From Bacteroidota bacterium (GTDB taxonomy: Bacteria > Bacteroidota > Bacteroidia > Cytophagales > Cyclobacteriaceae): DNA of 64,000 bases. Positions 37,441-47,098 of this stretch are shown here, piece after piece (position 1 is the stretch's first letter; the number at the start of each line of letters is the position of its first letter). The stretch is from the NCBI GenBank assembly GCA_027592755.1, contig JAQCLE010000006.1:1-64000 (forward strand), in the 5' to 3' direction. The translations under genes were made by a program, and so were the position numbers. The notes under the pieces were generated by a model. That model had not been told where the DNA came from. It worked only from the letters and a program-made list of their open reading frames with translations, and made no database searches.

Positions 37441-38016
37441 TTAAATAAATTTTTCAGTAAATGGTTTACTTATCGATTTCATAGATCTCATTTTAGAAAG
37501 GAGTTCATCTACATTATCCGATTGAACAAAGAATTTCAAATTAGCAGGTTTTAATAGCTGTTCTTCTACCATTTGATTAAACTGATCAATGAGATGGTCA
37601 AAATATCCGTCAACATTAAGGATGCCTATTGGCTTATTGATAATATCCAATTGTACCCATGTTAATATTTCGCACAGCTCCTCAAGAGTCCCGAATCCAC
37701 CCGGTAAAGCAATAAAACCATCCGCTAATTGAGACATTTTCAATTTTCTCTCATGCATCGACTGAACGACAATTAATTCACTGATACCATTGTGGGCTAT
37801 TTCATCTTTTGCAAGGAATTTTGGAATGATACCGGTAACCAATCCACCATTTTTCATACATGCATCGGCTACAAGTCCCATCAAACCAATTTTTCCTCCG
37901 CCGAATACTAATGAAATATTTCTTGCTGCCAGTGTTTCACCCAACTGGATAGCTGCTTCGGAAAAGATGACTTTTTTCCCTTTGCTAGATCCGCAAAAAA
38001 CACAGATCGATTTCAT
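37441..38016 (-). CDS. LOG-family nucleotide 5'-monophosphate phosphoribohydrolase
   Basis: A 191-residue Rossmann-like protein of the LOG (LONELY GUY) family. The diagnostic PGGFGTLEE motif and GGGKIGLMG loop are present, as is the N-terminal CVFCGSSKG. Family members cleave ribose 5-phosphate from nucleoside monophosphates such as cytokinin precursors; many bacterial ones were mislabelled lysine decarboxylases. It follows ispH and DUF547 on the same strand. Confidence 0.92.
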   Translation of the reverse strand: MKSICVFCGSSKGKKVIFSEAAIQLGETLAARNISLVFGGGKIGLMGLVADACMKNGGLVTGIIPKFLAKDEIAHNGISELIVVQSMHERKLKMSQLADGFIALPGGFGTLEELCEILTWVQLDIINKPIGILNVDGYFDHLIDQFNQMVEEQLLKPANLKFFVQSDNVDELLSKMRSMKSISKPFTEKFI

Positions 38017-38112
38017 CTGGTAATATTTTGATGCCTGGGGTCAATCTGATGTTTCATGCCTTAAATGTACATTGAACCATGAATTGGAAAAAACATTGAA
38101 CTGGAATTGCTT

Positions 38113-38862
38113 TTACCGAAGAACAGCCTGATCATTAAGATTCCAGTTATATTCCAGAAACCCAATGTCCGCATCTTTTGAAATTCGGACTTTAGAATAT
38201 TTATTGAGGAATTCCCTGAGCGTAGTTTGTTTCTTAAAATCACTGCCAAACCAACTGAATATTTTTGATACAGACACGCTATTTGGGGCGATTTGATTCT
38301 TTTGTTTATCGTTAATAAAATCTATGGCTGCGGCTTCCAACTGTTGGTCAAGTGTTTCAGCAATGTAGGCATTACGCCCCAATTTTGGGCAACTGTAAGA
38401 AGCACAAACAATAGCGAAATGAATCCGGGGTTCTTCAAATTCTCCACGGAGAATATCGTGTTCAATATTATTCAGGTCGTATTTTCTTCCCTCTATTTCG
38501 ATGAATTCTATATCCCACGGAGTATTAACAAAAGGAATTTGAAGCCAACTTCCAATATCTTTTATACTTTCAATCGGGTAATTATCTAAAATGAGTTGAA
38601 GGGTAAAAGCGTTGTAGGCGTTGATCCAATAGGCAATTTGCTCTTCCTTAGACCAGGTATCTTCGGGGTGATTATTTCTCAGGATGTAGAGGTAATTATC
38701 TAATTTATCTCTGTTTTGGCCCAAACCAACATAATCAACCCAACCCTCATCATTGACGAACTCCTTGAGTAGAAGACTATAAGTTGCATGAGATGGTTGT
38801 GCCTCGGTCGAATAACTTATCAGTTCGAGGCAAAGGAATATTGATAAATGAGAAAATTTCAA
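38113..38862 (-). CDS. DUF547 protein with signal peptide
   Basis: A 249-residue secreted protein of the DUF547 family, function unknown. The signal peptide (FSHLSIFLCLELISYSTEAQ) is followed by the domain signatures YWINAYNAFTLQLILDNYP, DIEHDILRG-like NNIEHDILRGEF, and HFAIVCASYSCPKL with conserved Cys. No upstream in-frame ATG exists before a stop, so a TTG at 38862 is the likely start. Confidence 0.83.
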   Translation of the reverse strand: MKFSHLSIFLCLELISYSTEAQPSHATYSLLLKEFVNDEGWVDYVGLGQNRDKLDNYLYILRNNHPEDTWSKEEQIAYWINAYNAFTLQLILDNYPIESIKDIGSWLQIPFVNTPWDIEFIEIEGRKYDLNNIEHDILRGEFEEPRIHFAIVCASYSCPKLGRNAYIAETLDQQLEAAAIDFINDKQKNQIAPNSVSVSKIFSWFGSDFKKQTTLREFLNKYSKVRISKDADIGFLEYNWNLNDQAVLR

Positions 38863-38900
38863 ATTATGAAATACTAAGGTTTATGATAGCCCCTTTAAAT

Positions 38901-38932
38901 ACGAAAACCAATCAATTTTGATCGGTTTTCGT
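38901..38932. repeat. Long dyad upstream of the DUF547 gene
   Basis: ACGAAAACC pairs perfectly with GGTTTTCGT, with the inner ATCAA-TT-TTGAT extending the stem after one mismatch. About 14 bp of stem in total. It is 39 bp upstream of the DUF547 start. It could be an operator or RNA hairpin; the flanks are not T-rich enough for a classic terminator. Confidence 0.5.
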
Positions 38933-39068
38933 CATCCATAGCTACAAAGACCCTGTTTAACAGTGATATTTTTTTGAACTTAGTGATTTTATGTGATTGA
39001 TAATTTAAGATACGTGTTTGCAATTCAACTTCCATTTTAATTCGATGAGTCATTCTTATTGATCGATT

Positions 39069-39083
39069 AACTGAATATCAGTT
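39069..39083. promoter_or_regulatory. Perfect palindrome AACTGA-ATA-TCAGTT
   Basis: A 6-3-6 inverted repeat 80 bp before the dgt ATG. It looks like a regulator-binding site, but no regulator is assigned. Confidence 0.3.
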
Positions 39084-39162
39084 GTAGGCAAATTTTAATC
39101 GTAGAGCTATTTGACAATATGTCTTTTGAAGGATTCAATAATTTAAGCATCTTCGAGCCATA

Positions 39163-40527
39163 ATGAATTGGCTACAACTTTTATCTCATCGTCGTCTTGG
39201 AGAAGGAAGAAGAGGTGATGGCCTTGATCAAGCCAGGAGCGCTTTTGAGGTTGATTATGACCGCATTATTTTCTCTCATCCATTTCGGCGCCTTCAGGAT
39301 AAAACACAGGTGCTTCCTCTCCCTGAGCATGATTTCGTTCACACAAGATTAACGCATAGCCTGGAGGTAAGTAGTGTTGGGAGATCACTAGGTAAAAAAG
39401 TGGGCGAAGAATTAATTGTTAGGCATGAAGAACTTCTTTCAAAACAATATACATCCTTTGATTTTGGAGCAATAGTCGCTGCTGCCTCATTGACTCATGA
39501 TTTGGGTAATCCACCGTTTGGCCATTCAGGTGAAGCTGCCATTTCGGATTTCTTTTTGAATAATCCCAATGGCAATGGATTTAAGGAAAAAGTAAACGAC
39601 AAAGAGTGGGCCGACCTCACTGCATTTGAAGGTAATGCCCAGGGATTTCGTATTCTTAATAAGAAAGGTGCCCATGGTTTGAAGTTAACTATGGCTTCTT
39701 TAGCCGCATTTTCAAAATATCCTCGCGAGTCATTGATCGATAATCGAGATGCCAACAGAACAAGCCAGAAGAAGTATGGGTTTTTTCAATCTGAAAAAGA
39801 ATCGTTTGCTGAGTTAGCCAATGAACTTGGTTTAGTCAATTTATCTATTGGTACCGATCTGGCATGGTGCCGTCATCCACTATCATTTTTGGTTGAAGCA
39901 GCTGACGATATCTGCTATGGTATTATTGACTTCGAAGATGGCTGTAGACTAGGATTAGTGAGCTATGAACAAACTGTTGAACTCCTCTCTGAAATAATTG
40001 GAGGTTTGTTTGATGAGTCGAAATTGAAGAAGATTCCAGGAAGAAATGAAAGAATTGGTGTTTTAAGAGCAATGGCGATCAACGAATTGGTGCAACAGGT
40101 CTCAATTGTTTTTTTGGCCAATGAAGCAGATATCCTTTCAGGATCATTTGATTCAGCACTCACAAATCGCATACCGGCTTCAGACAAATTGAAAAAAATT
40201 GAGAGACTTTCAGTTGAGAAAATATACCGGTCAACACAAGTTATGGAACGAGAGGCTGCGGGTTTCCAAATTATTGATGGGCTTCTGAATGCATTTTCAC
40301 AGGCTACCATCAACAAAATTTTTGATCAAAAATCATTTTCTAGTAAGCAAAAGAGTGTCTTCCGGTTACTTCCTGAAACATCAATTTACGAGATTGAGAA
40401 TCAGAAATCTCCGTACGAAGTGTTGCTTTGTGTTACGGATTTCATTTCGGGGCTCACTGATTCCTATGCACTCACCTTATATCAAAGAATTAACGGTATG
40501 TCGGTACCTGGCAGTCGCCGATTATAG
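39163..40527 (+). CDS. dgt: Deoxyguanosinetriphosphate triphosphohydrolase (dGTPase)
   Basis: A 454-residue HD-domain enzyme hydrolysing dGTP or other dNTPs to the nucleoside and triphosphate. The HD metal ligands are in HTRLTHSLEV (about residues 65-74) and LTHDLGNPPFGHSGE (about 111-125). FEGNAQGFRIL and DDICYGIIDFEDG are further family signatures. The N-terminal HPFRRLQDKTQV is also conserved. dNTP hydrolases of this type help nucleotide-pool control and in some bacteria limit phage; no defence neighbours are seen here. Confidence 0.94.
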   Translation: MNWLQLLSHRRLGEGRRGDGLDQARSAFEVDYDRIIFSHPFRRLQDKTQVLPLPEHDFVHTRLTHSLEVSSVGRSLGKKVGEELIVRHEELLSKQYTSFDFGAIVAAASLTHDLGNPPFGHSGEAAISDFFLNNPNGNGFKEKVNDKEWADLTAFEGNAQGFRILNKKGAHGLKLTMASLAAFSKYPRESLIDNRDANRTSQKKYGFFQSEKESFAELANELGLVNLSIGTDLAWCRHPLSFLVEAADDICYGIIDFEDGCRLGLVSYEQTVELLSEIIGGLFDESKLKKIPGRNERIGVLRAMAINELVQQVSIVFLANEADILSGSFDSALTNRIPASDKLKKIERLSVEKIYRSTQVMEREAAGFQIIDGLLNAFSQATINKIFDQKSFSSKQKSVFRLLPETSIYEIENQKSPYEVLLCVTDFISGLTDSYALTLYQRINGMSVPGSRRL

Positions 40528-40574
40528 GCATCAGCCCTTTGGCTTCTTAGATTATATAAGCACCTAACTTTAAT

Positions 40575-40582
40575 TACATTTG
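40575..40582 (+). promoter_or_regulatory. TAnnTTTG promoter -7 box for the RND/MMPL gene
   Basis: TACATTTG, 14 bp before the ATG at 40597. The predicted leader is about 11 nt. Confidence 0.45.
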
Positions 40583-40596
40583 CAAGCTTGCGTCCA

Positions 40597-42996
40597 ATGT
40601 GGAGTTTTCTAGCCCATATCATCTTAACCTATCGTAGGATTTTAATTGCCACCCTTGCAATTATCACAATCTACATGGGTCAAAAAACGCAAGAGGTTGA
40701 ATGGTCATTTGACCTTGCGAAGACTGTTCCTACCGCAGATCCTGAAATGATCTTCTTTGAAAAGTTTAAGGAGCAATATGGGGAAGATGGGAATATGTTG
40801 GCAATCGGCCTAAGGGATAGTTCGATTTACGAAGTTCTAAATTTCAGACGTTTCAAATATCTTGTTGATGAGTTAGCTAAACTCAGTGGTGTAAATAATG
40901 TCCTGGCGTTACCCAATTTACCCAAGTTGATCAAGGATAATAATTTAAAAAAATTCCGCCTTCAGCAGATATTCCAACAAATTCCAGACAATCAGGACTC
41001 GTTGAATATTTTATTGAGTGAAGCGTCAAAACTTAAATTTTATGGCCAACTCATTAATGAAGAGAATGGCGCTACTATTCTTCTTGTTTACATCAATAAA
41101 GAAGTTCTGAATTCAAAAGGCAGGGATCAGCTCATAGAAGACATCAGGTTTGCCGGGGATGCTTTTTCAAAGGTAACAGGCATAGACTTGCATTATGCAG
41201 GTCTACCATATGTCCGAAGTGTTTCAACAGGAAAAATTAAGAAGGAACTGGTAATGTTTCTTATACTCTCAGTAGCTATAACCGGACTCATTCTCTTTTT
41301 GTTTTTCCGTTCAATAAATGCTGTAGTTATTCCACTAATCATTATTGGAATTGTTGTTATTTGGTCGATTGGGACAATTGCGCTTCTGGGGTATAAGATT
41401 ACTTTATTATCTGGTCTGATTCCGTCGATTATCGTTGTAATTGGGATCCCAAACAGTGTGTATCTTTTAAACCGTTATCATCAGGAATATGCGCATAATG
41501 GGAATAAGAACATGGCGCTAAGTCAGATTATCAAGAAAATAGGTATTGTGACATTTATCACAAATTTTACAACAGCAGTTGGTTTCCTGGTACTAATTTC
41601 TACGGATATCGTTATTTTAAGGGAATTTGGCATTGTTGCAGGAATCAATATTATGGCAACGTTTGTAGTAAGCATCATACTTATTCCAGCGGTTTATTCT
41701 TATCTACCTGATCCCACATCTAAAAACTTGAAACACCTCCAATTCAAGCCGCTTGAAAGTGTATTAACCGGATTTGATCGATTAGTTCATAGTCAGCGAG
41801 TGTTGATCTTTGTCATCACAATTGGGCTTGTCATCTTTTCGGTTTTTGGAATTATGAAGGTTGTGGCTGTCTCTTATATGGTGGATGACCTTCCTGAAAA
41901 AAGTGACATCAAACAAGACCTTCACTTCTTTGAAAATAACTTTAGTGGTGTGATGCCTCTTGAAATAATTGTAGATACGGGAAATAAAAAAGGAGTTCAA
42001 AATCTTAAAAACCTTCGGAAAGTTGAAGAGTTTGAATTGTTCTTAGACAGTATTGAACATATTTCTCAACCTGTATCAGTAGTCAGTTTTATTAAAGCCG
42101 CCAGGCAGGCATATTACAATGATAATCCTGCGTTTTATTCTCTCCCCAACAACAGGGATCAGGCTTTTATATTAAGGTATTTAGCAGCAGACGTTGATAG
42201 CCTGGGCGTATCTTCTGCTTTTATTGACTCCACAAATCAAAAGCTGAGAATTTCACTAAGGGTTGCAGACATTGGTTCATTGAAAATGGATTCCCTGGTT
42301 TCACAAGTTATTCAGCCAAGAATTAAAGAAATTTTTTCTGAAGGAAAAATGGGCGCCACTGTTACAGGCACCACCCTGCTCTTTATTAAGGGAAATAAAT
42401 TCCTTATTGAAAACCTCCAAACGAGCTTTCTCTTTGCGTTTCTGATCATTGCGATCATTATGGTTATCCTGTTTCGTAATTTTAAAATGATCATTATCTC
42501 CTTGGTTCCAAACGTCATCCCTTTGATGATAACGGGAGGGCTAATGGGTTACTATGGCATTCCTCTTAAACCTAGCACTGCAATAATCTTTAGTATTGCT
42601 TTTGGTATTTCGGTGGATTACTCCATCCATTTTTTGGCTAAATACAGGCAAGAGCTTTTTGCCAATAACTTCGTGGTGACTGTGGCCATAACCAAGAGCA
42701 TAAGAGAGACAGGTGCCAGTATGATCTATACTTCAGTGATTTTATTTTGCGGTTTTATCATTTTTGCTTTATCTGATTTTCTTGGAACAGTTGCTCTTGG
42801 CGCATTAACCTCTACCACCTTACTAATTGCCATGTTTACAAACCTTATAGTACTTCCTTCCCTTTTGCTTTCATTTGATACTGGAAAAAGAAACCTCGCG
42901 AGTCATCCGCTAATTGAAAAATTGGATGAATTCCATGATGAAGATGTAGATGAGGAAATCGATCATGACCTCTTGGAAATAGGGGAAAATAAATAA
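40597..42996 (+). CDS. RND/MMPL-superfamily exporter
   Basis: A 799-residue membrane protein with the RND half-transporter architecture twice: one transmembrane segment, a periplasmic loop, then five or six clustered segments (about 220-360 and again about 610-760). The second cluster includes FGISVDYSIHFLAKYRQE, the conserved GxxxDY region of RND proton relay segments, and a similar stretch occurs in the first cluster with an Asn-Ser in place of the Asp (GIPNSVYLLNRYHQE). The C-terminus is acidic. Substrates may be lipids or hopanoids, by analogy only. The ATG at 40597 is preferred over a TTG at 40588. Confidence 0.85.
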   Translation: MWSFLAHIILTYRRILIATLAIITIYMGQKTQEVEWSFDLAKTVPTADPEMIFFEKFKEQYGEDGNMLAIGLRDSSIYEVLNFRRFKYLVDELAKLSGVNNVLALPNLPKLIKDNNLKKFRLQQIFQQIPDNQDSLNILLSEASKLKFYGQLINEENGATILLVYINKEVLNSKGRDQLIEDIRFAGDAFSKVTGIDLHYAGLPYVRSVSTGKIKKELVMFLILSVAITGLILFLFFRSINAVVIPLIIIGIVVIWSIGTIALLGYKITLLSGLIPSIIVVIGIPNSVYLLNRYHQEYAHNGNKNMALSQIIKKIGIVTFITNFTTAVGFLVLISTDIVILREFGIVAGINIMATFVVSIILIPAVYSYLPDPTSKNLKHLQFKPLESVLTGFDRLVHSQRVLIFVITIGLVIFSVFGIMKVVAVSYMVDDLPEKSDIKQDLHFFENNFSGVMPLEIIVDTGNKKGVQNLKNLRKVEEFELFLDSIEHISQPVSVVSFIKAARQAYYNDNPAFYSLPNNRDQAFILRYLAADVDSLGVSSAFIDSTNQKLRISLRVADIGSLKMDSLVSQVIQPRIKEIFSEGKMGATVTGTTLLFIKGNKFLIENLQTSFLFAFLIIAIIMVILFRNFKMIIISLVPNVIPLMITGGLMGYYGIPLKPSTAIIFSIAFGISVDYSIHFLAKYRQELFANNFVVTVAITKSIRETGASMIYTSVILFCGFIIFALSDFLGTVALGALTSTTLLIAMFTNLIVLPSLLLSFDTGKRNLASHPLIEKLDEFHDEDVDEEIDHDLLEIGENK

Positions 42997-43025
42997 GGAA
43001 AGGTCGATACTTCTCTGAAAAGGAA

Positions 43026-43033
43026 TAATTTTG
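43026..43033 (+). promoter_or_regulatory. TAnnTTTG promoter -7 box for ileS
   Basis: TAATTTTG, 23 bp before the GTG at 43057. The predicted leader is about 20 nt, which supports GTG over the TTG at 43045. Confidence 0.45.
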
Positions 43034-43056
43034 CACCCCTAATTTTGGAGTTTATT

Positions 43057-46000
43057 GTGAAATACAGAGAGTATAAAAATCCTGATTATCCTACAATTGC
43101 CACCGAGATTCTTAAGTACTGGGAGGAAAGGGATATTTTCCATAAATCCATTTCCCTAAGGGAAGGAAGCGAGTCTTTCACTTTTTATGAGGGACCGCCC
43201 TCGGCAAATGGAACACCTGGAATTCATCATGTGATGGCCAGGACAGTTAAAGATCTCTTTTGCAGATACAAAACCCAAAAGGGATTTCAGGTAAAAAGAA
43301 AGGCAGGTTGGGATACACATGGACTCCCCGTTGAGTTGCAGGTGGAGAAAGAACTTGGAATTACCAAGGAAGATATTGGAAAGAAAATTTCTGTTGAGGA
43401 TTACAATCTGAAATGCCGTGAGGCAGTGATGAAATTCAAAGATGAATGGGATGACCTGACCAGGAAAATTGGTTATTGGGTTGACCTCGACGAACCCTAC
43501 ATCACATTTGAGCATAAATATGTAGAGACGCTCTGGTATTTGCTCAAGCAACTCTACAAGAAGGGATTACTGTACAAAGGATACACTATTCAGCCATTCT
43601 CTCCGGCAGCGGGCACAGGCCTTAGTTCACATGAATTAAACCAACCAGGTACTTATAAAAATGTAAAGGATACATCAGTTACGGCCCAGTTTAAAGTAAT
43701 AAGAAATAAACAGTCCGAATTTTTATTTGATGGTGACAAGCCCGTTTATATTCTGGCATGGACAACAACACCATGGACCTTACCTGGAAACTGTGCCCTT
43801 GCAATAGGCAAGAAGATTGAGTATTTAATAGTAGAGACTTACAATCCCTATTTATTTAATGAAATTAGAGTTGTAATAGCGAAGGATCGGTTGAGTTCCT
43901 ATTTCAATGAGAAGACGGGCGAAGTTGATTTTGAAGATTACAAACCCGAGGATAAACTCATTCCTTTCAAAATTATTGATTCCTTTTCCGGAGATAAACT
44001 CCTGGGAATTGTTTATGAGCAGTTACTGCCTTATGTCCAACCCGAAGGAAAAGCTTTTACAGTAATTCCCGGGGACTTTGTAACTACCGAAGATGGCACT
44101 GGTATCGTTCATACTGCCTCACTATTTGGGGCTGACGACTTCAGGGTTTGTAAAGAGAATGATATCGCGTCCATCACCGTTAAGGATGAGAATGGTTTTG
44201 ATGTTCCGGTTGTTGATAGGCAAGCGAGATTTGTGAAGGAAATTACTGACTTTGCCGGTCGCTATGTCAGGGAAGAATTTTACGACGATAAGTCAAGGAA
44301 TGACCCTGAATTTAAACCAACCGATGTGTTGATTGCCATCAAGTTGAAGGAAGAAGGTAAAGCCTTTAAGGTTGAGAAATATGAACACTCCTATCCTCAC
44401 TGCTGGAGAACCGATAAGCCGGTGCTTTACTATCCGTTGGATTCCTGGTTTGTGAAAACAACTGCTTTGAAAGGCAGAATGGTTGAATTAAATGATACCA
44501 TCAACTGGAAACCGAAATCCACGGGAGCTGGTCGTTTTGGAAATTGGCTTGAAAACCTTGTGGATTGGAATTTGAGTCGTTCAAGATTTTGGGGAACGCC
44601 ATTACCTATTTGGGCGACCGAAGATCGTAAAGAAGAGAAGTGCATCGGATCAGTGGAAGAATTGACAACCGAAATGCAAAAATCCATCAAAATCGGGTTC
44701 ATGGTCAAATCTCTATTTGAAGGAAAGGAAGTCGATTTGCATCGCCCTTACGTTGATGAAATAATTCTGGTAAGCGACTCTGGTCAGAAGATGTTCCGGG
44801 AACAGGACCTAGTAGATGTTTGGTTTGATTCAGGTGCCATGCCCTATGCGCAATGGCATTATCCCTTTGAAAACCAAGATAAGTTTGAAGCTAATTACCC
44901 AGCGGATTTTATAAGCGAAGGTGTCGATCAGACGCGTGGATGGTTTTTTACATTACATGCCATTGCAACATTGGTTTACGACAGTGTTGCATTCAAGAAC
45001 GTAGTTTCTACCGGACTTGTATTGGACAAGAATGGTAACAAAATGTCTAAACGATTGGGGAATACTATTGACCCGTTGGAGACGCTTAGGAAGTTTGGGC
45101 CGGATGCTACTCGATGGTATTTGATTGCCAATGCTAATCCCTGGGATAATTTCAAATTTGATCTTGATGGGGTGGCAGAAGTTCAGCGAAGATTTTTTGG
45201 CACACTCTTCAACACGTATTCATTTTTTGCACTCTATGCTAACCTTGACCGATTCAGTTTTAACGAGTCAAAACAAATTCCCTTAGGAGAAAGGACTGAA
45301 AGTGATCGATGGATCATTTCAAAGCTCAATACCCTTAAAATGGAAGTAAATATAGCGTTAGATGATTATGAGCCAACAAAAGCTGCCAGAGCAATTCAAA
45401 ATTTCGTTAGCGACGATTTAAGTAATTGGTATGTACGGTTAAATAGAAAGAGATATTGGGTTGGGGACTATAATGATGACAAAAAAGCTGCATACGAAAC
45501 GCTATATGAATGCCTTCTGACCATCTCCAAATTGGGAGCGCCAATTGCCCCATTTTACATGGAAAGGCTTTATCACGACCTTGAAAAGGTCAGCGATCAG
45601 GAAAGGTGTGAATCTGTACATCATTGTTTTTTCCCTCAGGCAGACACCACTTTGATCGACCAGGATCTTGAGGAAAAAATGCAACTTGCACAGAATATTT
45701 CATCACTTGTACATTCATTGAGACGCAAGCACAAGATAAAGGTCAGACAACCACTTTCAAAAATTATGGTGCCGGTACTGAACAATAAGACGCGTGAACA
45801 AATCAGTGCCATTGAAGAATTAATTGCGTCGGAAGTAAATATTAAAACCATTGATTACATTGATGATGCCTCAGGTATCATTAAAAAGAGGGTTAAACCT
45901 AATTTTAGCAAACTTGGAAAGCGGTATGGGTCTAAAATGAAATCAATTGCTGCCGCTGTTAGCCAAATGTCAGGCAATTCAATATCAGAGTTAGAAAGAG

Positions 46001-46404
46001 ATGGTGCTATTGAATTGGGTATTGATGGTGAAATGATCAAGTTAGGATTGGAAGATGTTGAGATATTCTCTGAAGACATCCCCGGATGGTCTGTTGCCAG
46101 CGATAATGGTCTAACAGTTGCTCTTGATATAACCCTTACCGATGATTTGAAAAAGGAAGGAATAGCACGTGAATTGGTAAATCGAATACAAAACATACGA
46201 AAGGATCTGGGGCTGGATGTTCAGGACAAGATCGTCATAAAGACAGCCGCAGACGACAATTTCGTCCAAATGGCATTACAGGAATATGAAACCTATATTT
46301 GCCGCGAAACTCAGGCAACTGAACTTAAGATTTTGGAGAAGTTGGATGAAGGTCAGGAGGTTGAACTCAATGATTATCGCGTGAAGGTACTAGTGAAGAA
46401 ATAA
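43057..46404 (+). CDS. ileS: Isoleucyl-tRNA synthetase
   Basis: A 1115-residue class I synthetase with an editing domain. The HIGH-like motif is GIHHV in GPPSANGTPGIHHV; KMSKR is in NGNKMSKRLGN. TTPWTLPGNCAL marks the CP1 editing domain, and DVWFDSGAMPYAQWHYP is present. The long form without the bacterial C-terminal zinc finger resembles the eukaryote-like IleRS type 2, which is often mupirocin-tolerant; that last point is family knowledge, not shown here. I place the start at GTG 43057 (KYREYKNPDY), typical of the family N-terminus. Confidence 0.95.
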   Translation: MKYREYKNPDYPTIATEILKYWEERDIFHKSISLREGSESFTFYEGPPSANGTPGIHHVMARTVKDLFCRYKTQKGFQVKRKAGWDTHGLPVELQVEKELGITKEDIGKKISVEDYNLKCREAVMKFKDEWDDLTRKIGYWVDLDEPYITFEHKYVETLWYLLKQLYKKGLLYKGYTIQPFSPAAGTGLSSHELNQPGTYKNVKDTSVTAQFKVIRNKQSEFLFDGDKPVYILAWTTTPWTLPGNCALAIGKKIEYLIVETYNPYLFNEIRVVIAKDRLSSYFNEKTGEVDFEDYKPEDKLIPFKIIDSFSGDKLLGIVYEQLLPYVQPEGKAFTVIPGDFVTTEDGTGIVHTASLFGADDFRVCKENDIASITVKDENGFDVPVVDRQARFVKEITDFAGRYVREEFYDDKSRNDPEFKPTDVLIAIKLKEEGKAFKVEKYEHSYPHCWRTDKPVLYYPLDSWFVKTTALKGRMVELNDTINWKPKSTGAGRFGNWLENLVDWNLSRSRFWGTPLPIWATEDRKEEKCIGSVEELTTEMQKSIKIGFMVKSLFEGKEVDLHRPYVDEIILVSDSGQKMFREQDLVDVWFDSGAMPYAQWHYPFENQDKFEANYPADFISEGVDQTRGWFFTLHAIATLVYDSVAFKNVVSTGLVLDKNGNKMSKRLGNTIDPLETLRKFGPDATRWYLIANANPWDNFKFDLDGVAEVQRRFFGTLFNTYSFFALYANLDRFSFNESKQIPLGERTESDRWIISKLNTLKMEVNIALDDYEPTKAARAIQNFVSDDLSNWYVRLNRKRYWVGDYNDDKKAAYETLYECLLTISKLGAPIAPFYMERLYHDLEKVSDQERCESVHHCFFPQADTTLIDQDLEEKMQLAQNISSLVHSLRRKHKIKVRQPLSKIMVPVLNNKTREQISAIEELIASEVNIKTIDYIDDASGIIKKRVKPNFSKLGKRYGSKMKSIAAAVSQMSGNSISELERDGAIELGIDGEMIKLGLEDVEIFSEDIPGWSVASDNGLTVALDITLTDDLKKEGIARELVNRIQNIRKDLGLDVQDKIVIKTAADDNFVQMALQEYETYICRETQATELKILEKLDEGQEVELNDYRVKVLVKK

Positions 46405-46434
46405 GATGAGGGAAAGAAAAAAGATTAATCTAAA

Positions 46435-47097
46435 GTGAGATATTTTCAGTACTACTTAATCAGTTTCGTTGTAATTGGCATTGATCAGGCTGTAAAAATG
46501 CTTGTTCATTTTAATATGGAAATGGGTGTAGCAGGGCAGATCCACCTCATTGATGACATCTTCAAACTCCACTATCTCACAAATCCCGGGATGGCCTTTG
46601 GCATGGAACTGGGCTCTGATTACGGAAAGCTCTTTCTTACACTATTTAGGCTCGTTGCAATGGGGGGCATAAGTTATTATCTCTATCTATTGATACATAA
46701 AAAAATACATAGAGGTTTAATTTTTTGCGTAGCTCTTATTCTTGGTGGAGCCGTTGGGAATGTCATTGACAGCACATTTTATGGTGTTCTTTTGGATAAC
46801 GCTCCGTATAACGCTGCCTCTCCATGGTTTCATGGCCAGGTAATTGACATGTTTTATATTGATATTTGGGAAGGGAGACTGCCTGCATGGATACCTTTCT
46901 GGGGTGGTCAATATATGGCACTGTGGCCTGTTTTTAATATTGCTGATTCTTCCATTTTTATTGGTGTCTCAATAATCCTGATTTTTCAAAAACATTTTTT
47001 TGTTGAAAAGGTAATTGATGCACCGGCAGAAACCCCTGTAGAAATCAACGATCCCGAGCCTGTTTCAGTAGGTTCTGAGCCCGAGAATCCAAGCTGA
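46435..47097 (+). CDS. lspA: Lipoprotein signal peptidase II
   Basis: A 220-residue inner-membrane aspartyl protease that cleaves prolipoproteins before the lipidated Cys. The catalytic aspartates lie in GGAVGNVID and FNIADSSIF. NPGMAFGM and four transmembrane segments are visible. A long acidic Pro-rich C-terminal tail (about 25 residues) is common in Bacteroidota. It starts with GTG 30 bp after ileS, so the two probably form an operon. Its role matches the many lipoproteins nearby. Confidence 0.93.
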   Translation: MRYFQYYLISFVVIGIDQAVKMLVHFNMEMGVAGQIHLIDDIFKLHYLTNPGMAFGMELGSDYGKLFLTLFRLVAMGGISYYLYLLIHKKIHRGLIFCVALILGGAVGNVIDSTFYGVLLDNAPYNAASPWFHGQVIDMFYIDIWEGRLPAWIPFWGGQYMALWPVFNIADSSIFIGVSIILIFQKHFFVEKVIDAPAETPVEINDPEPVSVGSEPENPS

Positions 47098-47098
47098 A

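Larger units (their letters stand above)
38863..39162. other. 300-bp non-coding gap between DUF547 and dgt
   Basis: Divergent promoters region with no open frame worth calling. It contains a strong 9-bp-plus hairpin at 38901-38932 and a perfect palindrome at 39069-39083. No TAnnTTTG box was found close to the dgt start. Confidence 0.6.

Noticed and set aside
39163-40527. dGTPase as part of a phage-defence island
   Set aside because: The neighbours are housekeeping or transport genes, and the protein is a normal-length Dgt.
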